Source: Verrucomicrobiia bacterium
GTDB taxonomy: Bacteria > Verrucomicrobiota > Verrucomicrobiia > Limisphaerales > Palsa-1400
NCBI GenBank assembly: GCA_025934545.1
Contig: JAICXV010000218.1
Location: forward strand, 1 to 5,339
Direction: 5' to 3'
DNA length: 5,339 bases
This document shows positions 1 through 5,339 of this stretch, piece after piece. Under the pieces are notes generated by a model. It was given only the letters and a program-made list of their open reading frames with translations. It ran no database searches and had not been told where the DNA came from. Numbering within the stretch: the stretch's first letter is position 1; each line of letters starts with the position of its first letter. A program made the position numbers and the translations under genes.

Positions 1-223
1 GCTTGGTCAATGCGCCGTCGCCATTGCGATATTCGGTGATGCGGGTGCGGACGAATTCGTAGCGTTGCCGGAAAAGCCGGTCGTTGTCGGGTTCCTTTTT
101 AGAATGTTCGACCGCTTGTTTGAGAATCGTATCCAACGATGGCAGAGCAGCTTGCTCCGAATGGTCGGCCATCGCCGCAAGAGCTGTGGCGAACAAACAA
201 ACGATGGCGAGGATTCGTGGCAT
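1..223 (-). CDS. Exported protein of unknown function, 5' part only (cut by window edge)
   Basis: An open frame starts at ATG 223-221 and runs without a stop to the left edge, giving 74 residues. The N-terminus MPRILAIVCLFATALAAMA is a typical Sec signal peptide: Arg at position 3, a hydrophobic core at about 4-17, and an A-M-A site with likely cleavage before D20. The mature part is hydrophilic and probably helical, with a YEFVRTRITEYRNGDG stretch near residues 53-68. This type of 'xxRxRxxEYRNGxG' segment recalls secreted proteins seen in Verrucomicrobiota and Acidobacteria, but I cannot name a family. An in-frame stop at 244-242 limits the start. The only other upstream candidate is TTG 229-227. 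The gene lies 85 bp after sufB on the same strand, so it may be read through from sufB. Sure of the coding frame, unsure of function. Confidence 0.72.
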   Translation of the reverse strand, partial: MPRILAIVCLFATALAAMADHSEQAALPSLDTILKQAVEHSKKEPDNDRLFRQRYEFVRTRITEYRNGDGALTK

Positions 224-308
224 AGCCAATTTAGCTGCTGATTAGATTCGCGAACCACGGTGCATATTCAACGGAAATGCGAAGCAACGCTCGCGAAGTC
301 AGATCGGA

Positions 309-1751
309 TTAACCGACTGAACCTTCGAGGCTGACGCCTAAAAGTTTTTGGGCTTCGACGGCGAATTCCATCGGGAGGTGTTTAAATACTTCCTTGCAAT
401 AGCCGTTGACGATCATGTTGACGGCGTCTTGCGTGGAGATGCCACGCTGGTTGCAATAGAAAATTTGGTCTTCGCCGATTTTGGAGGTCGACGCTTCGTG
501 TTCGACGGTCGAACTGGTATTTCGGACTTCGATGTAAGGGAACGTGTGAGCGCCGCATTTGTCGCCGAGGAGCAACGAATCGCATTGCGAATACTTGCGA
601 GCGTTTTCGGCGGACTTCATGATTTTGACGAGGCCGCGATAGCTGTTCTGGCCTTTGCCGGCGCTGATGCCTTTTGAGACGATCGTGCTGCTGGTGTTCT
701 TGCCGATGTGGATCATCTTGGTGCCCGTGTCGGCTTGCTGCATGTGATTGGTCAACGCGACGGAATAAAATTCGCCGACGCTGTTGTCGCCCATTAGGAG
801 CACGCTGGGATATTTCCAGGTGATGGCGGAGCCGGTCTCGACCTGAGTCCAGGAAATCTTGGCATTCTTGGCGCACTTGCCGCGCTTGGTCACGAAATTG
901 TAGATGCCGCCTTTGCCTTCTTTGTCGCCCGGATACCAGTTTTGGACGGTGGAATATTTGATCTCGGCACCTTCGAGGGCGATGAGTTCGACGACGGCGG
1001 CGTGCAACTGATTTTCATCGCGCATTGGTGCGGTGCAACCTTCGAGGTAGCTGACGTAGCTGCCTTCGTCGGCGATGATCAAGGTGCGTTCGAATTGTCC
1101 TGCGCCGGCGGTGTTGATGCGAAAATAGGTCGAAAGCTCCATCGGGCAGCGGACGCCTTTGGGGATGTAGCAGAACGATCCGTCGCTGAAGACGGCGCTG
1201 TTGAGCGCGGCGTAAAAGTTGTCATTCGGCGGAACGACGGTGCCGAGATGTTTTTTGATGAGATCGGGATGTTCGCGGACGGCTTCGCTGAAGCTGCAGA
1301 AAATAATACCTTTTTCAGCGAGCTCTTTGCGGAACGTTGTCGCAACAGACGCGCTGTCCATGATGGCATCGACAGCGACGCCGCTGAGGCGCTTTTGTTC
1401 GTCGAGTGAGATGCCAAGTTTGCTGAACATCTCGAGGACTTCGGGATCGACTTCGTCGAGGCTGTTGAGCTTTTTCTTCGGCTTGGGCGCGGCGTAATAG
1501 ATGTAGCCCTGGTAATCGATTGGCGAATAGTGCGCGTTCGGCCAATGCGGTTCTTCCATCGTCAGCCAATGCTTGTAGGATTTAAGACGCCATTCGCGCA
1601 GGAATTCGGGTTCGCCTTTTTTTTCGGAAATGCGCCGGACGGTATCTTCATTGAGGCCGGGCGGAAACGCTTCGGTTTCGATATCGCTGGAGAAACCGTA
1701 TTTATACTCGGTATTGACGAAATTTTCGATTGTCTCGGTTGCTGTGGGCAT
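309..1751 (-). CDS. sufB: SufB, Fe-S cluster assembly scaffold subunit of SufBCD
   Basis: SufB is the cytoplasmic scaffold that, with SufC ATPase and SufD, builds Fe-S clusters from sulfur delivered by SufS/SufE or SufU. The 480-residue product is close to the usual family size (E. coli SufB 495). Visible family blocks are [18 protein letters not shown] at about 195-212, LEGCTAP at 236-242, HAAVVE at 250-255, QCDSLL at 389-394, CGAHTFPY at 399-406, EHEAS at 417-421 and the C-terminal [11 protein letters not shown]. By alignment from memory, Cys390 corresponds to E. coli Cys405 and Glu419 to Glu434, the residues needed for cluster formation, so the protein looks functional. An in-frame ATG ten codons upstream (1781-1779) lies inside the predicted -10 and its extension would be encoded by the operator palindrome, so I start at [11 protein letters not shown] (ATG 1751-1749). 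No strong Shine-Dalgarno precedes it. No sufC or sufD lies directly on either side. Confidence 0.97.
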   Translation of the reverse strand: MPTATETIENFVNTEYKYGFSSDIETEAFPPGLNEDTVRRISEKKGEPEFLREWRLKSYKHWLTMEEPHWPNAHYSPIDYQGYIYYAAPKPKKKLNSLDEVDPEVLEMFSKLGISLDEQKRLSGVAVDAIMDSASVATTFRKELAEKGIIFCSFSEAVREHPDLIKKHLGTVVPPNDNFYAALNSAVFSDGSFCYIPKGVRCPMELSTYFRINTAGAGQFERTLIIADEGSYVSYLEGCTAPMRDENQLHAAVVELIALEGAEIKYSTVQNWYPGDKEGKGGIYNFVTKRGKCAKNAKISWTQVETGSAITWKYPSVLLMGDNSVGEFYSVALTNHMQQADTGTKMIHIGKNTSSTIVSKGISAGKGQNSYRGLVKIMKSAENARKYSQCDSLLLGDKCGAHTFPYIEVRNTSSTVEHEASTSKIGEDQIFYCNQRGISTQDAVNMIVNGYCKEVFKHLPMEFAVEAQKLLGVSLEGSVG

Positions 1752-1756
1752 AATCA

Positions 1757-1771
1757 GGACAAAAATTGTCC
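1757..1771. promoter_or_regulatory. Perfect palindrome at the sufB transcription start, likely repressor operator
   Basis: The sequence GGACAAAAATTGTCC has perfect 6-bp arms (GGACAA/TTGTCC) around a 3-bp AAA centre. It lies directly downstream of the predicted sufB -10, at roughly +2 to +17 of the transcript, and ends five bases before the sufB ATG. That is a classic place for a repressor to block initiation. The GAC-N7-GTC spacing loosely resembles Rrf2/IscR-type sites that control suf genes, but no regulator gene is in the window and the assignment is only a suggestion. On the transcript the same bases could also form a short hairpin next to the start codon. Confidence 0.6.
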
Positions 1772-1779
1772 GCTTATGC

Positions 1780-1807
1780 ATCTTAGGACACAGAGGGCGC
1801 TTGTCAA
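1780..1807 (-). promoter_or_regulatory. Predicted sigma70-type promoter of sufB
   Basis: Reading the minus strand, a perfect -35 TTGACA (1807-1802) is followed by a 16-bp spacer and a -10 TAAGAT (1785-1780), which matches 4 of 6 consensus bases including the important second A and last T. The predicted start is near 1773, giving a leader of about 22 nt before the ATG at 1751. It sits in the 75-bp gap after the DUF2752 stop codon, so sufB can be transcribed apart from the two genes upstream. Confidence 0.6.
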
Positions 1808-1826
1808 ACCCGCTCCGATTGGTGGT

Positions 1827-2231
1827 TTACGCCTTCAATCGGGCGATTTCGAGGGCGGCGCGCCCCAGGCCGAACGCGATGAAGACGCTCACAAACCCGA
1901 TGTAAAAACGTTTGAACGCGACGGCGTGCCGGTCGACGAATCCGCCGATTTGCTGTCGCTGATTTTTGGGCAAAAGGCTTTGGATTGCGGTGACGATGAA
2001 CAGGGCAAGAATCAAAATTCCCATCGGATGATAACCCCAACTTTGCGCAAAGTCCCCGCGCATCGCGCAACTTAAACTGCGCGTGAGCCCGCATCCAATG
2101 CAGTCGATGCCCGTCGTGCTGTGGAAAAAACAGAGCGGCAAGCCGAGGCCATCACCCGGCGAAAGAGCGGCCAGGACCAGTCCAATCCAAGCTGCGATGA
2201 CGCAGTTGCGATTTAACCACAGGCGTTGCAT
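1827..2231 (-). CDS. DUF2752 family small membrane protein
   Basis: The 134-residue protein has a hydrophobic segment at about 10-23, a Cys-containing stretch (Cys34), then D-C-I-G-C-G-L-T-R-S at 43-52, the hallmark of DUF2752 (usual form CPxCGxTR). This is followed by MRGDFAQSWGYHPMG (57-71), matching the family's 'xxGDxxxAxxxNP' block with His in place of Asn, then membrane segments at about 70-87 and 108-125. DUF2752 has no established function; paired cysteines in a membrane protein suggest metal or redox chemistry, but this is inference. The ATG at 2231 follows the TGA of the upstream zinc-ribbon gene with one base between (TGA-C-ATG), so the two are probably translationally coupled. The next gene, sufB, appears to have its own promoter. 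Confidence 0.88.
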   Translation of the reverse strand: MQRLWLNRNCVIAAWIGLVLAALSPGDGLGLPLCFFHSTTGIDCIGCGLTRSLSCAMRGDFAQSWGYHPMGILILALFIVTAIQSLLPKNQRQQIGGFVDRHAVAFKRFYIGFVSVFIAFGLGRAALEIARLKA

Positions 2232-2232
2232 G

Positions 2233-2853
2233 TCACTTGGCGATATACCGCATGGCGAAATTCAGGATCACGCCGATCGGGTATAGGATTTTGAGGGTGG
2301 GGTTATCGTCGTCGCGCAGGACGAAATAAAGTGCGTAAAACGGAATGCACAACGCCATGAAGCCCGTGCCGACGCTGTCGCGAAACGCCGCGACGAGAAC
2401 CATAATATGGACCGTCAGGCTGTAAACGACCGCGATGCCGAGGAATCCAAGCAAATAGGCAGGGTTCTTTTGGCCCAGAAAATAAAACAGTCCAAGCAGC
2501 GCCACGAGCACACCGAGGTATGGCCAGGGAGTTTTGTACCACGGCACCGACCACGGGTCTTGCGGACCTTTGACGACAGAGGTCGTCGTACCGCGTTGGC
2601 CGGTGCGAAAATTCAATCCACATCGCGTGCAGATGACGGCACCCGGCGCGACCGGGGCAGCGCACGACGGACAGGCTGCGGCCGCGACTGGTTGTGGTGC
2701 AGCAACGGCTACTGGTTGCGGTAGCGCCGACGCTGGAGTTCCGGGGATGACAAATTGCCCATTGCAAGAGGGGCAATTGATTTGCAGTCCCGCATATTCG
2801 GGTCCTGCCTGGATGTGCCGCTGGCAGTGCGGACAGGAGAATTTGATGTCCAT
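2233..2853 (-). CDS. Double-zinc-ribbon integral membrane protein, function unknown
   Basis: The 206-residue product begins with a zinc ribbon: CPHC (Cys7, Cys10) and CPSC (Cys27, Cys30). A Pro/Ala/Val-rich linker follows at about 37-60, with an imperfect PQPVA repeat. A second ribbon has CPSC (Cys61, Cys64) and CTRCG (Cys75, Cys78) with an NFRTGQR tail. The C-terminal half is hydrophobic, with probable membrane segments at about 110-127, 132-153, 162-180 and 187-202. The ribbons probably face the cytoplasm. Proteins of this layout are common in Verrucomicrobiota and Planctomycetota, where similar N-termini (MDIKFxCPHC...AGxxxxCPxC) recur; their role is unknown. The open frame extends upstream to a GTG at 2904, but ATG 2853-2851 fits the family start and a TTGACA lies between them. 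No clear Shine-Dalgarno is present. It is the first gene of the minus-strand block and is divergent from glmM. Confidence 0.88.
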   Translation of the reverse strand: MDIKFSCPHCQRHIQAGPEYAGLQINCPSCNGQFVIPGTPASALPQPVAVAAPQPVAAAACPSCAAPVAPGAVICTRCGLNFRTGQRGTTTSVVKGPQDPWSVPWYKTPWPYLGVLVALLGLFYFLGQKNPAYLLGFLGIAVVYSLTVHIMVLVAAFRDSVGTGFMALCIPFYALYFVLRDDDNPTLKILYPIGVILNFAMRYIAK

Positions 2854-2872
2854 TGGGGGATGGTTTTCGCCG

Positions 2873-2901
2873 AGATTGCCGATTTGCGCGAAAGCTGTCA
2901 A
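2873..2901 (-). promoter_or_regulatory. Possible promoter of the zinc-ribbon/DUF2752 pair
   Basis: On the minus strand a perfect TTGACA (2901-2896) is followed after 17 bp by CAATCT (2878-2873), which matches the -10 consensus at only two of six positions, though these include the second A and the last T. The predicted start near 2866 would leave a leader of about 13 nt to ATG 2853. The -35 and spacing are good and the -10 is poor. If real, it rules out translation from the upstream GTG at 2904. Confidence 0.35.
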
Positions 2902-2959
2902 CACGCTGTTGCAATGCGGATCAGTGGCAATTACCGGTGCCAGAATGCGGTTTTAGCGG

Positions 2960-2988
2960 TTGTGAAATCGACGTGTCGGCGCTATCAT
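2960..2988 (+). promoter_or_regulatory. Predicted sigma70-type promoter of glmM
   Basis: TTGTGA (2960-2965; 4 of 6 to TTGACA) is followed by exactly 17 bp and TATCAT (2983-2988; 5 of 6 to TATAAT). The predicted start near 2995 gives a leader of about 42 nt to the glmM ATG. The only Shine-Dalgarno-like element in that leader is GAGGA at 3020-3024, about 12 bases from the start codon, which is longer than ideal. Confidence 0.5.
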
Positions 2989-3036
2989 TGGCCGTTCATT
3001 AAGACACCGGAGTTGAGCTGAGGAACACCTCCCTGG

Positions 3037-4419
3037 ATGAAGACCCAAAAGAGAATTTTCGGAACCGACGGCGTTCGTGGCACGGCCAATATCGAGCCGG
3101 TTACGGCTGAGACGGCTTTGAAGCTGGGGCGTTCGGCGGCGCACGTTTTCAAGAATCTGGAAACGCAATCGCGCGGTCGGGAAAAACACAAGATCGTCAT
3201 TGGCAAAGACACGAGGCTCTCCGGCTACATGTTGGAAAACGCGCTTTCGTCCGGGATTCTTTCGATGGGTGTCGACGTATTGTTTATCGGACCATTGCCG
3301 ACACCGGGTGTTGCTTACGTGACGCGCAGTTTACGCGCCGACGCCGGCATCGTGATTACGGCGTCGCACAATCCTTACGACGATAACGGCATCAAATTTT
3401 TCCACGCGGACGGTTACAAGCTCGACGATGCGATCGAGGCGCGGATTGAAGAACTGGTTTTCAGCGGTGAGATCGAAAACATCCGTCCCTCGGCGCGCGA
3501 GATCGGCAAAGCGGTGCGTATTGATGATGCGCTTGGTCGCTATATCGAATATGCCAAGAGTTCGTTGCCAAGGAGTATGACGCTCGACGGCCTACGCATC
3601 GTCGTGGATTGCGCGCATGGTGCGGGGTACAAGTCGACGCCGTGCGTGTTGCGCGAGTTGGGAGCGCAGACGGTGGTTTATGGAAACGAGCCGGACGGCC
3701 TGAACATCAACAAAGACTGCGGTTCGATGCATCCCGAGCGGCTCTGCCAAATGGTGCGCGAGCAGAAGGCGGACATCGGAATCGCGCACGACGGCGATGC
3801 GGACCGAGTGTTGTTATGCGACGAGCGCGGCGCGTTGATTGATGGTGACGATATTTTGGCGATCCTCGGTTTGGAACGGCTCGAAGCTAAAGCGCTACCG
3901 AAAAATACGATTGTCGGCACGGTGATGACTAATGCGGGGTTGGATGTGGCGCTGAAGGACGCCGGCGGACATATCGTGCGCACGCCGGTCGGCGACCAAC
4001 ATGTCATTGCGGAGATGTTGAAGAATGATTTTTACGTCGGCGGCGAGCAGAGCGGGCATATTATTTTCCGCGAGTTCAGCACCACCGGTGACGGCTTGAT
4101 TGCCGCGTTGCAAATTTTGCGCGTGATGAAGAAGACCGGCAAAAAGCTTTCGGAGCTGGCCGCGTGTTGGACGCGTTATCCGCAGATTCTTACGAATATT
4201 AAAGTGCGTGAGCGCAAGCCTATCGAAGAACTCGGCGAAGTGATGACGTTGGTTACGAAAGCGGAAGCGGACCTCAAACCTCAAGGCGGGCGGGTGTTGC
4301 TGCGTTATTCGGGGACGGAACCGAAGTTGCGTTTGCTGCTGGAAGGACGCGAGCGCGCAGTCCTCGAAAAATGGAACGAGCGGATTGGGTGCGAAATTCA
4401 GAAATGCCTCGGCAACTGA
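3037..4419 (+). CDS. glmM: Phosphoglucosamine mutase GlmM
   Basis: GlmM converts glucosamine-6-phosphate to glucosamine-1-phosphate in the cytoplasm, a step to UDP-GlcNAc for peptidoglycan and lipopolysaccharide. The 460-residue protein has the full alpha-D-phosphohexomutase layout. The N-terminal signature is RIFGTDGVRG (6-15). The catalytic loop TASHNP (108-113) holds the phospho-serine Ser110. The Mg-binding loop DGDADR has Asp252, Asp254 and Asp256. The sugar-binding loop is GGEQSGH (335-341). The C-terminal phosphate-binding loop is RYSGTEPKLR (423-432). These features and the length (E. coli 445) fit GlmM better than phosphomannomutases. The ATG gives the typical short N-terminus before FGTDG. 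It is divergent from the zinc-ribbon gene and does not sit next to folP or cdaA, its neighbours in some other bacteria. Its stop overlaps the start of the next gene by one base. Confidence 0.97.
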   Translation: MKTQKRIFGTDGVRGTANIEPVTAETALKLGRSAAHVFKNLETQSRGREKHKIVIGKDTRLSGYMLENALSSGILSMGVDVLFIGPLPTPGVAYVTRSLRADAGIVITASHNPYDDNGIKFFHADGYKLDDAIEARIEELVFSGEIENIRPSAREIGKAVRIDDALGRYIEYAKSSLPRSMTLDGLRIVVDCAHGAGYKSTPCVLRELGAQTVVYGNEPDGLNINKDCGSMHPERLCQMVREQKADIGIAHDGDADRVLLCDERGALIDGDDILAILGLERLEAKALPKNTIVGTVMTNAGLDVALKDAGGHIVRTPVGDQHVIAEMLKNDFYVGGEQSGHIIFREFSTTGDGLIAALQILRVMKKTGKKLSELAACWTRYPQILTNIKVRERKPIEELGEVMTLVTKAEADLKPQGGRVLLRYSGTEPKLRLLLEGRERAVLEKWNERIGCEIQKCLGN

Positions 4420-4967
4420 TGTCGGCCAAGCACACGTTCCATCTGCAAAGTCAGGACAAACAGCGCGATCTCCCGCGCAAGGTCATCATCGGACAGCAGG
4501 ACACCGAAACGATCGCGCACATCGTTTTGAAACTCTTTGCCTATATCCTTTTTTACCGTCCGCGCCTGCAACTGGAGATTGATCTGCAACGTGACACGTT
4601 TGCCTTTGTGCCCGATCTCGTGGAACTCGATTATCAGTTGCGTCCAAAACTTTGGATCGAATGCGGCGAGTGCAGCATGAACAAACTGCACAAGCTCGCG
4701 GTGAAATTGCCGGATACAGAATTCTGGGTCGTAAAACGTTCCGAAGTCGCCGCGCGCGATTTGGTTCGCGCCATGGAAAAAGAAGAGTTTCGGCGCGACC
4801 GATATTCAGTGGTCGGACTCGATCTCGCGATGTTCAACGAAGTCTGCAATCTTATCCAGCCGCGCAACGAAATGTTCTGGGTCAACGCGACGTTTGATTC
4901 GCCAAACATGCAATTCGATTTCAACGGCTTATGGTTCGATGCGCCCTTTACCGTTTTGCGATACTGA
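4419..4967 (+). CDS. YaeQ family protein (PD-(D/E)XK-like fold), divergent member
   Basis: From ATG 4419 the product has 182 residues, matching E. coli YaeQ (181). Shared blocks, compared from memory, are D-T-E-T-x5-L-K-L-F-A-Y (28-42), PDLVEL (65-70), KLWIECGE (77-84) against the family's DLWIELG, MNKLHKLA (87-94) against RIKKAC, an EFWVVKRS strand (101-108), and a C-terminal beta part ending in FNGLWFD (168-174). YaeQ proteins have a PD-(D/E)XK nuclease-like fold, but no activity is firmly established. Here Asp66, Glu81 and Lys92 could be the conserved acidic and basic residues; a strict ExK motif is missing because Gly83 sits in that place. The frame is open upstream to 4371 within glmM, but the ATG forming TGATG with the glmM stop gives the family-like N-terminus and suggests translational coupling. 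No Shine-Dalgarno is evident, which fits re-initiation. Confidence 0.8.
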   Translation: MSAKHTFHLQSQDKQRDLPRKVIIGQQDTETIAHIVLKLFAYILFYRPRLQLEIDLQRDTFAFVPDLVELDYQLRPKLWIECGECSMNKLHKLAVKLPDTEFWVVKRSEVAARDLVRAMEKEEFRRDRYSVVGLDLAMFNEVCNLIQPRNEMFWVNATFDSPNMQFDFNGLWFDAPFTVLRY

Positions 4968-4992
4968 TTTCTAAAGCTTTCAGTTCGATGCG

Positions 4993-5339
4993 GTGTTGTG
5001 GGAACGCACCATTCTAAATATCCTTCACGTCTTGGCTCAGCTAGAAACACAATCGCAATCGCAATCAATCCAAGACCATGGCCGGTCTGCAACTGGAAGT
5101 TCGTGGCGAGTTGTTTTGCAGGTCCTGGCGTTGGTTGCGATCACATTTGTGATTTACCTGCCGTGCTTGCATGGCGGGCGGATTTTGGATGATGAGATGA
5201 TGATTAATCCGATGGTTCAATCGCCGGCGGGACTTTTCTACATCTGGTGCAAGGCGCTGACACCGGATTATTTTCCGCTCACCTTCACCTCGCTGTGGTT
5301 GGAATTTCGTTTTTGGGGTGATGACATGTTTGGGTATCA
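4993..5339 (+). CDS. TMTC/TPR-type multi-pass membrane protein, N-terminal part only (cut by window edge)
   Basis: The frame is open from 4975 to the right edge. From about 5107 it reads as a first membrane segment (VVLQVLALVAITFVIYLP), then HGGRILDDEMMINPMV, then DYFPLTFTSLWLEF and FWGDDMFGY. This order, a luminal/periplasmic loop with GG-x-hydrophobic-x-DD followed by D-Y-F/Y-P-L-T and a W-G-x-N/D-x-x-GY motif, is typical of the N-terminus of large TMTC-like proteins: many membrane helices, GT-C glycosyltransferase-like, with TPR repeats behind. The TPR part would lie outside the window. No ATG precedes the homology in frame. Candidate starts are GTG 4993 (used here, 115 residues visible), TTG 4996 and TTG 5032 (MAQLETQSQSQSIQDH). 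The gene starts soon after the YaeQ stop and may share the glmM transcript. Coding frame is likely, start is uncertain. Confidence 0.7.
   Translation, partial: MLWERTILNILHVLAQLETQSQSQSIQDHGRSATGSSWRVVLQVLALVAITFVIYLPCLHGGRILDDEMMINPMVQSPAGLFYIWCKALTPDYFPLTFTSLWLEFRFWGDDMFGY
5050..5070 (+). repeat. Short hexamer tandem repeat inside the TMTC-like gene
   Basis: About two and a half copies of the unit CAATCG/CAATCA occur here (CAATCG, CAATCG, CAATCA, then ATC). In the coding frame it gives Q-S-Q-S-Q-S-I in the hydrophilic segment before the first membrane helix. As the unit is six bases, gain or loss of a copy would add or remove Gln-Ser without a frameshift. The repeat is short and may be chance. 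Confidence 0.4.

Noticed and set aside
7..258. 83-codon minus-strand closed frame at the left edge
   Set aside because: The neighbouring minus-strand frame from ATG 223 gives a clean signal peptide and stays open to the edge; this one is an Arg/Ser/Pro-rich shadow.
224..300. Possible promoter before the exported-protein gene (TTGAAT ... TCTAAT on the minus strand)
   Set aside because: The spacer is 19 bp and the -35 is imperfect; too weak to report as a feature.
299..320. Hairpin at the sufB stop codon: TCAGTCGG / CCGA-T-CTGA with a 5-base loop
   Set aside because: The stem has a bulge and is not followed by a T-run on the minus strand, so it is not a convincing intrinsic terminator.
382..876. 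164-codon minus-strand frame inside sufB
   Set aside because: Out-of-frame shadow; the product is an Arg/Gln/His-rich string without domain signal.
942..1409. Long plus-strand open frame (155 codons) opposite sufB
   Set aside because: Antisense shadow of sufB. The translation is rich in acidic, Ala and Phe residues with no recognisable domain, while the minus-strand frame is clearly SufB.
1530..2075. 181-codon plus-strand frame across the sufB 5' end and DUF2752
   Set aside because: It runs antisense to two supported genes and through their intergenic promoter, and has no family resemblance.
2925..2942. sigma54-like TGGCA ... TGC element upstream of glmM
   Set aside because: The GG-to-GC spacing is one base too long for a -24/-12 promoter and the TTGC half is incomplete.
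4998..5192. 64-codon plus-strand frame after the YaeQ gene
   Set aside because: Overlaps the TMTC-like frame, starts on a non-ATG codon and shows no domain; the other frame has clear family motifs.

Overview
This window looks like a piece of an ordinary bacterial chromosome, with two oppositely oriented gene blocks pointing away from a shared intergenic region at about 2854-3036. The best guess for the source is Verrucomicrobiota (Limisphaerales/Pedosphaera-like). That guess rests on general resemblance: a small protein with an N-terminal MDIKFxCPHC-type double zinc ribbon, a TMTC-like membrane protein of the type with GG-x-I/F-x-DDE and DYFPLT motifs, and starts that mostly lack a good Shine-Dalgarno. 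It is an inference and was not checked against any database.

Left block, minus strand, read from right to left. First comes a double-zinc-ribbon membrane protein (2233-2853). One base after its stop is a DUF2752 membrane protein with a Cys-rich CxxCGxTR motif (1827-2231). Next comes sufB, the scaffold subunit of the SUF Fe-S cluster machinery (309-1751). sufB seems to have its own promoter in the 75-bp gap after DUF2752: a perfect TTGACA -35, a 16-bp spacer and TAAGAT as -10. A perfect 15-bp palindrome sits on the predicted transcription start, as a repressor site would. After sufB lies the 5' part of a gene for an exported protein of unknown function (1-223), cut by the window edge. No sufC, sufD or sufS is visible beside sufB.

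Right block, plus strand. glmM, phosphoglucosamine mutase of UDP-GlcNAc/peptidoglycan precursor synthesis (3037-4419), has a plausible sigma70 promoter in the divergent region. It overlaps by one base (TGATG) a YaeQ-family protein (4419-4967). Just after that, the 5' part of a multi-pass TMTC/TPR-type membrane protein runs off the right edge. Its clear homology region has no upstream in-frame ATG.

All bases are accounted for by these genes and short spacers. I saw no RNA gene, CRISPR array, insertion sequence, integrase or prophage signal, and no convincing intrinsic terminator. The most interesting items are the sufB promoter/operator arrangement (which also moves the sufB start), the coupled pair of Cys-rich membrane proteins beside sufB, and the divergent YaeQ protein coupled to glmM. 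I did not find clear evidence for a novel defence or biosynthetic system.
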